Positions 7,764 through 15,306 of a stretch of 20,101 nt of DNA are shown here, piece by piece. Positions within the stretch are counted from its first letter, which is position 1, and the number at the start of each line of letters is the position of its first letter. The stretch is from Anaerolineales bacterium UBA5797 (GTDB lineage Bacteria > Chloroflexota > Anaerolineae > Anaerolineales > Villigracilaceae): the NCBI GenBank assembly GCA_002418205.1, contig DIDP01000034.1, positions 1-20,101 of the forward strand. The letters are read 5' to 3'. The notes under the pieces are model-generated. The model searched no databases. It saw only the letters and a list, made by a program, of their open reading frames with translations, and was not told the origin of the DNA. The position numbers were made by a program, and so were the translations under genes.

Positions 7764-8348
7764 ATGGATAGACGGATTTTTCACGGGTTGATCACGCCCA
7801 ACGACATAGCGCAAGCCTTGATGGCTGAATTCAACCGCGGCAATTTGCACGCACAGGTTTTGGGGCAGGCAGACAAAATGGCGGTACAGATCACTACACG
7901 CTGGGGCGCCCAATCTGGCGGGCGCACAGCCATGACCGTCACCATCCAAAAGGTCGAGGATGGGGTCATGGTGGAAATCGGTCAGCAAGCCTGGCTGGGG
8001 GTCGCCGCGAGCCTCGGGCAGACCGCGTTCTCGGCACTGAGAAATCCGTTCAGCCTGCTCGGCCGTCTGGATGATCTCGCCCAGGATATCGAAAACATCC
8101 AGTTGGGTGATAGTGTCTGGCAGACCATCGACCGTGTTGCACTGACCCTCGGCGCATCCCATGAACTCTCGGAACGTCTCAGGCGGGTGACGTGCATATA
8201 CTGCGGGACAGCCAACCCGTTGGGAGAAGGCTCCTGCATCGCCTGCGGCGCTCCCCTCGGAGACGCACACCCGACCACCTGCCCCAATTGCGGCTACGCG
8301 GTCACTGAAGCTGATGTCACCTGCCCCAATTGCAAACAGAGGTTGTGA
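7764..8348 (+). CDS. Protein with unknown N-terminal domain and two C-terminal zinc ribbons
   Basis: This 194-aa protein has no signal peptide and no clear membrane helix. The N-terminal ~135 residues form an alpha/beta-looking domain I do not recognise. It has a mildly hydrophobic segment (AWLGVAASLGQTAFSALRNP) followed by a probable helix (LLGRLDDLAQDIENI). The C-terminus has two treble-clef-like zinc ribbons: C144-x2-C147 with C158-x2-C161, and C173-x2-C176 with C187-x2-C190. Such paired ribbons commonly act in protein or nucleic-acid contacts. It sits just upstream of the FHA/SEDS operon but has its own promoter, and the operon has another, so it is a separate unit. Function is unknown; a role linked to the neighbouring envelope genes is only suggested by position. 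Confidence 0.8.
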   Translation: MDRRIFHGLITPNDIAQALMAEFNRGNLHAQVLGQADKMAVQITTRWGAQSGGRTAMTVTIQKVEDGVMVEIGQQAWLGVAASLGQTAFSALRNPFSLLGRLDDLAQDIENIQLGDSVWQTIDRVALTLGASHELSERLRRVTCIYCGTANPLGEGSCIACGAPLGDAHPTTCPNCGYAVTEADVTCPNCKQRL

Positions 8349-8403
8349 TACATTTATCCGGCAGATCGGCAGGGAATTGTTCGAATTTGTAAGCTCTCTT
8401 TTC

Positions 8404-8432
8404 TTGCGATTTTTGTATCCCGCACCTATAAT
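8404..8432 (+). promoter_or_regulatory. Sigma70-type promoter of the FHA/SEDS operon
   Basis: TTGCGA (8404-8409) and TATAAT (8427-8432) are spaced by 17 bp. The predicted start is near 8439, about 31 nt before the ATG at 8470. Confidence 0.75.
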
Positions 8433-8469
8433 GCTGAAAACATTTAAGGCGTAGCGCGAAAGCAGGTCC

Positions 8470-9321
8470 ATGAATTTAAAACTCGACCATCTGGAAGCCA
8501 GACTGCAATCATTGGTGGAGGATCAACTCACATCGATCCTGCCCGGTTTGACCCTGGAGGACCGGGTCATACAACGCCTGGCGACTGCGCTAAAGCAAAA
8601 CATCATCGAACAAAAGGACAGGGGGCACATTGCCCCAAATGTCTTTACGCTTGTGGTGGCTCCCGAAGCCGCCCCAATGTGGCTGGAGCCTCGGATCATG
8701 AATGCCCTCAAGAACATCATCAGCACAGCTGCCAGGGATGTGGGGTTGAAACTCGATTCACAGCCCACCATTACAGTTACAACCGATGCTTCCTACTCTG
8801 AAAAGGATGTTACAGTGGTCGCATCCCATAAACTCGAGCCAGTGGAGGATACACAAGGCATGTCAACAGAAAACGAAAAAAGCGGCAGCAGCGATTCGAT
8901 TCCTGAAAGCGCATTCCTCATCATCGAGGGCGTCAAGGTCCATCCATTGACCGAAGCGGTCGTAAACATCGGCCGCCGTCTCGAAAACCACCTGGTCATT
9001 GACGATCCACGCATCTCTCGCAATCACGCCCAACTGCGCGCCATCAAGGGGCGCTTTGTGCTTTTCGATTTGAACTCGACGGGCGGCACCTTCGTCAATG
9101 GACAGCGTACGAGTCAAACAGTGCTGTATCCAGGGGATGTCATATCGCTGGCTGGCGTCACGCTGATCTTCGGTCAGGACAACCCGCCGCCGCGCCCGGA
9201 TCTCGTGGAAACCTCCCCGCTCGGGCTTGATCCAACCACAAGCGAACGGCCAACCGCCACCCTCGATCAAAATACCGTTGACATCAAAACCGACAAACTG
9301 AAAAAAGATAAAGACGAGTAA
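8470..9321 (+). CDS. FhaA-like protein: DUF3662-type N-terminal domain plus FHA domain
   Basis: This 283-aa cytoplasmic protein has an N-terminal ~125 residues (LEARLQSLVEDQL, NVFTLVVAPEAAPMW, ITVTTDASYSEKDV) that match the domain found at the N-terminus of actinobacterial FhaA. A variable linker follows, then an FHA domain at about 150-235 with GRR (168-170), S183-R-N185-H186 and STGGTFVNG (203-211). FHA domains bind phosphothreonine peptides; Arg and Ser at these positions are the usual phosphate contacts. The canonical Asn of STNGT is Gly here. In mycobacteria FhaA binds the phosphorylated pseudokinase domain of MviN and restrains peptidoglycan synthesis. The position upstream of fhaB-like and SEDS-PBP genes supports a like role. 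The TAA is followed at once by the ATG of the next gene, so translation is coupled. The Shine-Dalgarno is weak (AGG). Confidence 0.9.
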   Translation: MNLKLDHLEARLQSLVEDQLTSILPGLTLEDRVIQRLATALKQNIIEQKDRGHIAPNVFTLVVAPEAAPMWLEPRIMNALKNIISTAARDVGLKLDSQPTITVTTDASYSEKDVTVVASHKLEPVEDTQGMSTENEKSGSSDSIPESAFLIIEGVKVHPLTEAVVNIGRRLENHLVIDDPRISRNHAQLRAIKGRFVLFDLNSTGGTFVNGQRTSQTVLYPGDVISLAGVTLIFGQDNPPPRPDLVETSPLGLDPTTSERPTATLDQNTVDIKTDKLKKDKDE

Positions 9322-9801
9322 ATGACTGCAACCATCGTCCTTATCCTGCGGATCCTTTTAGCCGCGGTCCTTTACATTTTTATTTGGCGGGTATTGCAAA
9401 CACTCTGGCAGGAGATCAGGCAGCAGAGTACCATACTGGCAACACAAAAGAAATCCGGCATTCATATAATCGTTAAGACAGAGGAAGGCAGGGAAGCCCG
9501 CTACCATTTCTGGCAGCCGGAGATCGTAATCGGGCGCGGACCAGGGTGCGACATCGTCCTGAAGGACGAGGCGCTCTCCGCGAATCATGCGCGCCTCTCG
9601 CGTCACCATGGACATTGGTGGCTGGAGGATCTCGGCTCGACCAACGGTACATTTTTGAACACGGATCAGATTTCCGTGCCGACCGTTGTGATCGACGAAG
9701 ACCAGTTTAAATGCGGCAAATCCCTTTTCACTCTGCGGTTGGAGCCGGTTGAGGATCTGGTCCTGCCAGACCTTCAGAATCAGAATGGAGGTGAAGGATG
9801 A
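9322..9801 (+). CDS. FhaB-like membrane-anchored FHA domain protein
   Basis: This 159-aa protein has one N-terminal membrane helix (about 3-23, TIVLILRILLAAVLYIFIWRV) and then a cytoplasmic FHA domain (~65-140). The FHA motifs are intact: GRG (71-73), S86-A-N88-H89 and GSTNGTFLN (105-113). This plan is that of actinobacterial FhaB/FipA, an FHA protein at the division site that recognises phosphothreonine made by PknA/PknB-type kinases. It starts with no gap after the fhaA-like stop and overlaps the next gene by 4 nt (ATGA at 9798-9801), so it is in the middle of a tight operon. No Ser/Thr kinase or phosphatase gene is in the window, so the phosphorylated partner is unknown. Confidence 0.9.
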   Translation: MTATIVLILRILLAAVLYIFIWRVLQTLWQEIRQQSTILATQKKSGIHIIVKTEEGREARYHFWQPEIVIGRGPGCDIVLKDEALSANHARLSRHHGHWWLEDLGSTNGTFLNTDQISVPTVVIDEDQFKCGKSLFTLRLEPVEDLVLPDLQNQNGGEG

Positions 9802-10661
9802 GCGAACAGGTAATCATGGCGATCATCGGGGGGTCGGGGCTTTACGAAATGCCCGGGCTTCTGGATGCGCGGGAAGTCAATCCGGACACACCTTTTGGAA
9901 AGCCAAGCGCGCCGATCGTGACCGGCACCCTGGAGGGTACACGCGTTGCCTTCCTTGCCCGGCACGGCATCGGGCATCACATCATGCCCAGCGAGATTCC
10001 CTATCGCGCAAACATCTACGCCCTGAAATCGTTGGGCGTTCAAAGGATCGTCAGCATCAGCGCCTGCGGCTCCCTGAAGGAGGAGTTCGCGCCGGGGCAC
10101 ATCGTGATTCCCGACCAGATCTTTGACAATACGCACAAACGCGCCCGAACATTCTTTGGGGATGGGCTTGTTGCGCATGTGAGCGTGGCAGACCCGTTCT
10201 GTGGCGACCTCTCCGGGCAATTGGAATCAGCCGTCAGGGCGGCAGGAGGCGTGACCCATCGCGGTGGCGCGTTCATCACCATCGAGGGTCCGCGCTTCTC
10301 CACGAGGGCCGAGTCGAACACATACCGCGCCTGGGACATGTCCATCATCGGCATGACAGCCTCGCCTGAGGCATTCCTCGCCCGCGAAGCGGAGATGTGT
10401 TATGCCACCATGGCGCATGTAACCGACTACGATGTCTGGCATGTGAGCGAGGCGCCGGTGACCGTCGAAATGGTCATCCAAACGCTAAACAAAAACACCG
10501 CACTGGCGCAGGATGCCGTTCGCATCCTTGCGAAGGGCTTGAGCCTTGAAAGAAAATGCGATTGCGCCAATGCGCTGTCCACTGCGTTGATCACGCGCCG
10601 GGATGTGATACCGCCGGATACGCTGCAAAAACTGGATCTGCTTGTCGGCAAATATTTGTGA
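9798..10661 (+). CDS. mtnP: S-methyl-5'-thioadenosine phosphorylase
   Basis: This 287-aa enzyme of the PNP/MTAP family cleaves methylthioadenosine with phosphate to adenine and 5-methylthioribose-1-phosphate, in methionine/polyamine salvage in the cytoplasm. Visible motifs: N-terminal IGGSGLYEM (phosphate loop), FLARHGIGHHIMPSEIPYRAN, SACGSL, TIEGPRFSTRAES, GMTASPEAFLAREAEMCYA and TDYDVWH. The Asp pair in TDYD favours 6-amino purines (adenine) over the Asn of guanosine/inosine phosphorylases, which supports MTAP. It overlaps the FhaB-like gene by 4 nt. The ribosome binding site GGAGGTGAAGG lies inside the end of that gene. Its position between FHA genes and the SEDS-PBP gene has no metabolic logic that I can see. 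An alternative start at 9810 cannot be excluded. Confidence 0.95.
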   Translation: MSEQVIMAIIGGSGLYEMPGLLDAREVNPDTPFGKPSAPIVTGTLEGTRVAFLARHGIGHHIMPSEIPYRANIYALKSLGVQRIVSISACGSLKEEFAPGHIVIPDQIFDNTHKRARTFFGDGLVAHVSVADPFCGDLSGQLESAVRAAGGVTHRGGAFITIEGPRFSTRAESNTYRAWDMSIIGMTASPEAFLAREAEMCYATMAHVTDYDVWHVSEAPVTVEMVIQTLNKNTALAQDAVRILAKGLSLERKCDCANALSTALITRRDVIPPDTLQKLDLLVGKYL

Positions 10662-10689
10662 GCGCCTCGCTAGAATGATTTCATACTGA

Positions 10690-13110
10690 ATGAACAGAGT
10701 CATCCAGGGCAATCTGCTGAAACTGGCGGCTGCCTTCCTTTTTCTACAGGCGTTTGTCTTCACACTTTCTCCCATCGTGCGCGACCGCTCCTGGGAAGCG
10801 GCGCCCCGTTGGGAGCATTGGATCGTGATCATCTTATGGGCTACGTTTGTCCTTCTTGCCCACCAGGAAATTTCGCGTCGTCTGCCTGACGCAGATCCGT
10901 ATCTTTTCCCGATCGCCGCCCTCTTAAGCGGCTGGGGCGCGTTGACGATCTGGAGGCTCAACGAGGAATTTGGTGCACGCCAGGCGCTCTGGATCGGGGT
11001 CAGCATCCTGGTATTGATAATAGGATCGAGAATTCGATCGCTTCAATTCCTTCGTCGATATAAATACCTGCTCCTCGCCGGGGGAATCTCAATCACGGCG
11101 CTCACGTTGATCCTTGGCACAAATCCGAGCGGCTTCGGTCCGCGCTTATGGCTTGGGTTCCGCGGCATTTACTTCCAGCCATCAGAGCCGCTGAAACTTC
11201 TGCTGATCGCTTATTTATCCGCTTTCCTTGCAGACAAACTGCCCAATAACCTAAGGACGGTCCACCTCCTGTACCCGACTTTGATCCTGGGTGGATTTGT
11301 CATCGTCCTGCTTGTTGCCCAGCGCGATCTCGGCACTGCCTCCATCTTTATCGCGATCTACACGATCATGCTCTATCTCGCCACCGGGCGCAGGCGTGTT
11401 CTGATCATCAGTCTGTTGGGTCTTGCGGTGGTGGGTGTGGCAGGATATTATTTTGTGGACATCATCCAGGCCCGCATCGATTCGTGGCTCACCCCGTGGA
11501 CCGACCCGCACGGGAGTTCCTTTCAGATCATCCAGGCATTGATCGCGATCGCGAATGGCGGCATCGAAGGACGCGGGCTTGGACTGGGATCTCCCGGAAA
11601 CGTGCCCGTCGCACAATCCGATTTTATTTATGCAGCCATTGGGGAGGAAACGGGTCTCGCCGGGACCCTCGGCCTGCTCGCGTTATTCGGCATCATCCTT
11701 GCCCGCGGCTTCCGCGTCACGCTCCGCGCCCCCGACCTTTACAGGAGATTCCTCGCAGCTGGCATCACAACCTATTTTGGCGTCCAGACCATATTGATCG
11801 TGGGCGGCAACCTGCGCATCCTGCCATTGACCGGCGTCACGCTCCCCTTCGTCTCGTACGGCGGATCGTCCCTGCTGACTTCCTTCATCGCGATCCTTAT
11901 ACTCCTCTTCATCAGCAATCATCAGGGGGATGAAGAGCCCGCATCCCTTCAAAGCGGTACTCCCTATCTCACTCTGACCGCGATCCTTTTGCTGGGTTTA
12001 TTCGCCGCCGCATTGGCAAACGGCTGGTGGTCTGTAATCCGCGGACCGGATCTGGTCACGCGTCCCGATAACCGTCGGCTCATGATCGAAGAGTTGTACG
12101 TGCCGCGTGGCGCCATCCTAGACCGCTCCAACGCGATCATCACGAACACAATCGGGAATGTTGGGTCATACACGCGAAATTATCTCTACCCCGATCTCGC
12201 CCCCATCACGGGCTACATCGATTCGATTTACGGCCTGGCGGGTCTTGAAGCCTCCCTGGACGGATATCTGCGCGGCATCGACGGCAATCCGACTTCCACC
12301 ATCGTCTGGAATCATCTTCTCTACGGTACCTCACCACATGGACTGGATATCCGCCTGAGCATCGACCTCAATCTCCAGGCGCGAGCCGACGAATTGATGA
12401 AGGATCAAACCGGCGCGGTCGTGCTGCTCAATGCCAGCAATGGCGAGGTATTGGCGATGAGTTCCCATCCCACCTTCGACCCGAATGAATTGCAGGCGAT
12501 CGGCGAAGACCTTCTGACCGACCCGCAAAAGCCCCTGATCAATCGCCCAGCCCACGGACTCTACCCAACTGGTTCGGTCATGGACCCGTTTATTCACACC
12601 CTTTTTGGCGATGCACAAATCGGTCAGGATCAATTGCGGGATGCCTACGAAAGATTTGGTTTCTTCCTGTCGCCTCAACTCAGAATGGATGTCGCAGAAC
12701 CATTTGATGCCAACGATATTGAGGACATGCATGTAACCCCTCTGCAAATGGCACTGGCTTCAGCCGCATTGAGCAACCACGGAGTTATCCCTGCGCCGCG
12801 CATGGCTTCAGCGGTCAACACAACCAGCGAAGGCTGGGTGGCGTTGCCAGCCTTGGTGAAGTCCATTCAGGTGCAACCGGGTTCGGCTGTGGATGAAGCG
12901 GTCATGTCCTATGTTGAGGGGGGAGAGAATATCTGGTCGCACGCGGCGCAGGCAAGTGACGAAACCACATCCGTAGCATGGTTCATCGGAGGCACGCTTC
13001 CAAACTGGCAGGCTTCGCCGCTTGTTGTGGTCGTGACACTGGAGAATGGCAGCCTGCGAGCCGCACAACGAATCGGACGCGAACTCCTGCTCAATGCCAT
13101 GATGCCTTAA
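10690..13110 (+). CDS. SEDS glycosyltransferase (RodA/FtsW) fused to a degenerate class B PBP-like domain
   Basis: This is an 806-aa fusion. Residues ~1-410 are a multi-TM SEDS peptidoglycan polymerase with RLWLGF-x-FQPSEPLKL (~155-173), WTDPHGSSFQ (~275), NGG-rich EGRGLGLG, and QSDFIYAAIGEETG whose Asp311 matches the essential SEDS aspartate. A further TM helix (~420-440) leads into a class B PBP pattern: NRRLMIEELYVPRGAILDR (472-479 PRGAILDR), TGYIDSIYGLAGLEASLDGYLRG, and GAVVLLNASNGEVLAMSSHPTFDPN. At the active site NRPAHGLYPTGSVMD has Ser629 but Asp632 where Lys of S-x-x-K is needed. The S-x-N region is missing through a deletion, and no K-T/S-G precedes VAWFIGG. So it probably polymerises glycan but cannot crosslink. 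A TAGAAT lies 14 nt before the ATG, without a Shine-Dalgarno, so a secondary near-leaderless promoter is possible. It is the last gene of the FHA operon. Confidence 0.93.
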   Translation: MNRVIQGNLLKLAAAFLFLQAFVFTLSPIVRDRSWEAAPRWEHWIVIILWATFVLLAHQEISRRLPDADPYLFPIAALLSGWGALTIWRLNEEFGARQALWIGVSILVLIIGSRIRSLQFLRRYKYLLLAGGISITALTLILGTNPSGFGPRLWLGFRGIYFQPSEPLKLLLIAYLSAFLADKLPNNLRTVHLLYPTLILGGFVIVLLVAQRDLGTASIFIAIYTIMLYLATGRRRVLIISLLGLAVVGVAGYYFVDIIQARIDSWLTPWTDPHGSSFQIIQALIAIANGGIEGRGLGLGSPGNVPVAQSDFIYAAIGEETGLAGTLGLLALFGIILARGFRVTLRAPDLYRRFLAAGITTYFGVQTILIVGGNLRILPLTGVTLPFVSYGGSSLLTSFIAILILLFISNHQGDEEPASLQSGTPYLTLTAILLLGLFAAALANGWWSVIRGPDLVTRPDNRRLMIEELYVPRGAILDRSNAIITNTIGNVGSYTRNYLYPDLAPITGYIDSIYGLAGLEASLDGYLRGIDGNPTSTIVWNHLLYGTSPHGLDIRLSIDLNLQARADELMKDQTGAVVLLNASNGEVLAMSSHPTFDPNELQAIGEDLLTDPQKPLINRPAHGLYPTGSVMDPFIHTLFGDAQIGQDQLRDAYERFGFFLSPQLRMDVAEPFDANDIEDMHVTPLQMALASAALSNHGVIPAPRMASAVNTTSEGWVALPALVKSIQVQPGSAVDEAVMSYVEGGENIWSHAAQASDETTSVAWFIGGTLPNWQASPLVVVVTLENGSLRAAQRIGRELLLNAMMP

Positions 13111-13169
13111 ACGAAATCCACACGCTTAATCTTATTTCAGGCTCACACCCCAACTTGCAAAAGCGTTTA

Positions 13170-13198
13170 AAAAGGTCCTGCACTCTGCAAGACCTTTT
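13170..13198. terminator. Bidirectional terminator between the SEDS-PBP gene and typA
   Basis: Arms AAAAGGTC (13170-13177) and GACCTTTT (13191-13198) pair. After one mismatch, inner TGCA/TGCA arms close a 3-nt loop. A/T runs flank both sides. It lies 59 nt after the SEDS-PBP stop and 3 nt from the end of the convergent typA. Confidence 0.85.
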
Positions 13199-13201
13199 CA
13201 T

Positions 13202-15058
13202 TTACGCTTCGAGCGCTTCCTTCGCTTTTTTTGTTTGCTTGCCGCGTTCCTCGGTGTTCAATATCCGCTTGCGAATGCGGTATGACTCGGGCGTGACCTC
13301 CAGCAGTTCGTCGTCAGCCAGATATTCGACCGCTTCGTCCAGGGACATCTGTCGGGGCGGTGTGAGGCGGATCTCCATATCGCCGCGCGCCGCGCGCACG
13401 TTCGTCAAATGTTTCTTCTTGCAAACGTTGACCGCGATATCACCGGAGCGCGCGTTCTCGCCGACCACCATGCCTTCGTACACTTCCACGCCCGGTCCAT
13501 AAAACAACACGCCGCGCTCCTCAGCAGACTTCAACGCGTAAGCGGTTGTGGCCCCCGCCTCCCACGCGACCAGTGAACCGGATTGACGCGTGTTCATCGG
13601 TCCTGCCATTTCATCGTATCCATAGAAGATGGTATGCATGACGCCCGCGCCGCGCGTGGATGTGAGGAACTGATAACGGAATCCGAGCAAGCCGCGCGTG
13701 GGGACGATAAACACCATGCGCGTCGTGCCCTGACCCGAATCCTGCATGTCCATCATTTTGCCGCGTCTACTCCCGAGCATTTCCACCACCACACCGACGG
13801 TCTCATTGCTGGTTTCAATGTGGACTTCCTCATAGGGCTCAAGCAGTTCACCATCATCCGCTTTATGAAAAATAACTTCAGGGCGCGAGACCTGAAACTC
13901 ATAGCCTTCGCGCCGCATGGTTTCGATGAGGATGCCGAGGTGCAACTCGCCGCGACCCGAGACCAAAAAATTTTCGGCCGACTCGGTATCCTCCACGCGC
14001 AAAGCGACGTTGGTACGCAATTCATCGTACAAGCGCTCGCGCAATCTGCGGGAGGTGCTGTATTTGCCCTCGCGTCCGGAGAACGGCGAGGTATTGACGC
14101 CAAACGTCATGCGGACGGTGGGTTCCTCAACCTTGATGGTCGGCAAGGCGATGGGGTTGGCAGGGTCGGCAAGCGTTTCACCAATGCCAATTTCTTCAAG
14201 CCCTGCAAGTGAAATAATATCGCCTGCACTGGCTTCCTCGATTTCGATCTTGTTCAAGCCCTGAAAGGTGTAAAGATATTTGGCAGATTCGGGCAGGTTG
14301 CGTCCATCCACTGTCAGGCGCGCAAGCCGCTGACCGGCTTTGATCTTGCCCGAAAAGATGCGCCCAATAGCGGTCACGCCGCGGTAATCGTCATATCCGA
14401 GAGTCGTGACGAGCAGTTGCAGCGGCGCGTCCGCATCCACTTTGGGGGCAGGGACATGCTTGAGGATGACATCGAACAGACAGGCGAGATCAGGATCGAG
14501 GTCCGGAGTGAGACCCGCCCGTCCAGCGGTTGCCTGTGCATAAACAATGGGGAAGTCTGCCTGATCTTCGGTCGCGCCGAGTTCGATAAAGAGATCGAAA
14601 GTTTCATTGAGGACGCGGGCAGGTTCGGCATCCTTGCGGTCGATCTTGTTGATGACCACGATGGCTTTGTGTCCCATTTGAAGCGCCTTCTTGAGAACAA
14701 AGCGCGTTTGCGGCATGGGGCCTTCTGCCGCGTCCACGAGGAGCAGGACGCCGTCCACCATGTTCATGACGCGTTCCACCTCGCCGCCAAAGTCGGCGTG
14801 ACCGGGGGTATCCACGATGTTGATCTTGGCGGTCTTCCCGGTGGCGGGATCGGGAATCGTAATGGCGGTATTTTTGGCAAGGATGGTGATACCGCGTTCG
14901 CGTTCGAGATCGTTGGAATCCATCACGCGTTCTGCCACCTGCTGGTTGTCGCGGAAGGTGTGTGACTGGCGCAAGAGTCCGTCCACGAGGGTGGTCTTGC
15001 CGTGATCCACGTGGGCGATGATGGCGATGTTTCGGAGGTCGGTTCGTTCAGTTAGCAT
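13202..15058 (-). CDS. typA: Translational GTPase TypA/BipA
   Basis: This 618-aa ribosome-associated GTPase is close to the usual family length. It acts in ribosome assembly and stress or cold adaptation. The G domain shows G1 AHVDHGKTTLVDGLL, switch I RGITILAKNTA, G3 DTPGHADFGGEVERV, and G4 NKIDRKDA (human-readable EF-G-like order). The EF-G-like domains III and V follow (GRGELHLGILIETMRREGYEFQVSRPEV, then EPYEEVHIE and GLLGFRYQFLTSTRG). The C-terminal TypA-specific domain contains KSAEERGVLFYGPGVEVYEGMVVGE and the NVCKKKHLTNVRA motif. The ATG at 15058 begins at the family's normal N-terminus (MLTERTDLRNIAIIAHVDHG). The Shine-Dalgarno is weak. A MITE-like repeat sits 21 bp upstream, within the probable leader. 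Confidence 0.98.
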   Translation of the reverse strand: MLTERTDLRNIAIIAHVDHGKTTLVDGLLRQSHTFRDNQQVAERVMDSNDLERERGITILAKNTAITIPDPATGKTAKINIVDTPGHADFGGEVERVMNMVDGVLLLVDAAEGPMPQTRFVLKKALQMGHKAIVVINKIDRKDAEPARVLNETFDLFIELGATEDQADFPIVYAQATAGRAGLTPDLDPDLACLFDVILKHVPAPKVDADAPLQLLVTTLGYDDYRGVTAIGRIFSGKIKAGQRLARLTVDGRNLPESAKYLYTFQGLNKIEIEEASAGDIISLAGLEEIGIGETLADPANPIALPTIKVEEPTVRMTFGVNTSPFSGREGKYSTSRRLRERLYDELRTNVALRVEDTESAENFLVSGRGELHLGILIETMRREGYEFQVSRPEVIFHKADDGELLEPYEEVHIETSNETVGVVVEMLGSRRGKMMDMQDSGQGTTRMVFIVPTRGLLGFRYQFLTSTRGAGVMHTIFYGYDEMAGPMNTRQSGSLVAWEAGATTAYALKSAEERGVLFYGPGVEVYEGMVVGENARSGDIAVNVCKKKHLTNVRAARGDMEIRLTPPRQMSLDEAVEYLADDELLEVTPESYRIRKRILNTEERGKQTKKAKEALEA

Positions 15059-15079
15059 TTTTATACCTATATTTCATAT

Positions 15080-15189
15080 ATGTCACTGCGAGCGTTTTTT
15101 GCGACACTTGCACCTGCGCTGCAAGTGCAGGTGATCAATCCTACGAATATGAGAAGATTGCTTCATCGCTTCGCTCCTCGCAATGACAT
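15080..15189. repeat. MITE-like element of about 110 bp with terminal inverted repeats
   Basis: The ends ATGTCACTGCGAGCG (15080-15094) and, read from the other strand at 15189-15172, ATGTCATTGCGAGGAGCG are imperfect inverted repeats. The TGCGAGGAGCGAAGCGA-type end resembles a short dispersed repeat family known from many environmental bacterial genomes. Inside, CACTTGCA and TGCAAGTG (15105-15127) form an 8-bp hairpin, with an alternative CACCTGC/GCAGGTG pairing. No coding capacity is seen. It lies just upstream of typA. Copy number elsewhere cannot be judged from this window. Confidence 0.6.
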
Positions 15190-15205
15190 GAGGCTATTAC
15201 ACACA

Positions 15206-15235
15206 AAGACCCCCGGCAGGGGTGCCGAGGGTCTT
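15206..15235 (-). terminator. Terminator- or attenuator-like hairpin upstream of typA
   Basis: The arms of the 30-nt palindrome pair as AAGACCCcCGGCa with gCCGaGGGTCTT, with one mismatch and a GGGGT loop. On the minus strand it is followed by TTTGTGTGT, a weak T-run; on the plus strand no T-run follows. It lies between the possible typA promoter (15258-15287) and typA, so attenuation in the leader is possible. Confidence 0.4.
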
Positions 15236-15257
15236 CAGCGGTCGGCGTGCGGGGAAT

Positions 15258-15287
15258 ATTCTATCAGATTGTTGGCGTTTTGAGCAA
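15258..15287 (-). promoter_or_regulatory. Possible sigma70-type promoter for typA
   Basis: On the minus strand TTGCTC (15282-15287) and TAGAAT (15258-15263) are separated by 18 bp. The predicted start is near 15251, giving a leader of about 190 nt that contains the hairpin at 15206-15235 and the MITE-like element. It overlaps the plus-strand promoter at 15272-15300. Confidence 0.4.
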
Positions 15288-15300
15288 GGAATGCTATAAT
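15272..15300 (+). promoter_or_regulatory. Strong promoter of the candidate small RNA
   Basis: TTGGCG (15272-15277) and a perfect TATAAT (15295-15300) are spaced by 17 bp. The predicted start is near 15307. Confidence 0.75.
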
Positions 15301-15306
15301 CCCAAT

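Noticed and set aside
7674..8471. 265-aa minus-strand open frame across the zinc-ribbon gene
   Set aside because: The plus-strand frame has four clean C-x2-C pairs and a perfect -10 element; the minus-strand frame has no recognisable motifs and would also cross the divergent promoter.
14417..14965. 182-aa plus-strand open frame inside typA
   Set aside because: It is the complement of the conserved GTPase motifs of typA, so it is a shadow.
15105..15133. Transcription terminator inside the MITE-like element
   Set aside because: The hairpin arms lack a following T-run on the plus strand; on the minus strand there is only an A-run, so it is better seen as part of the repeat.
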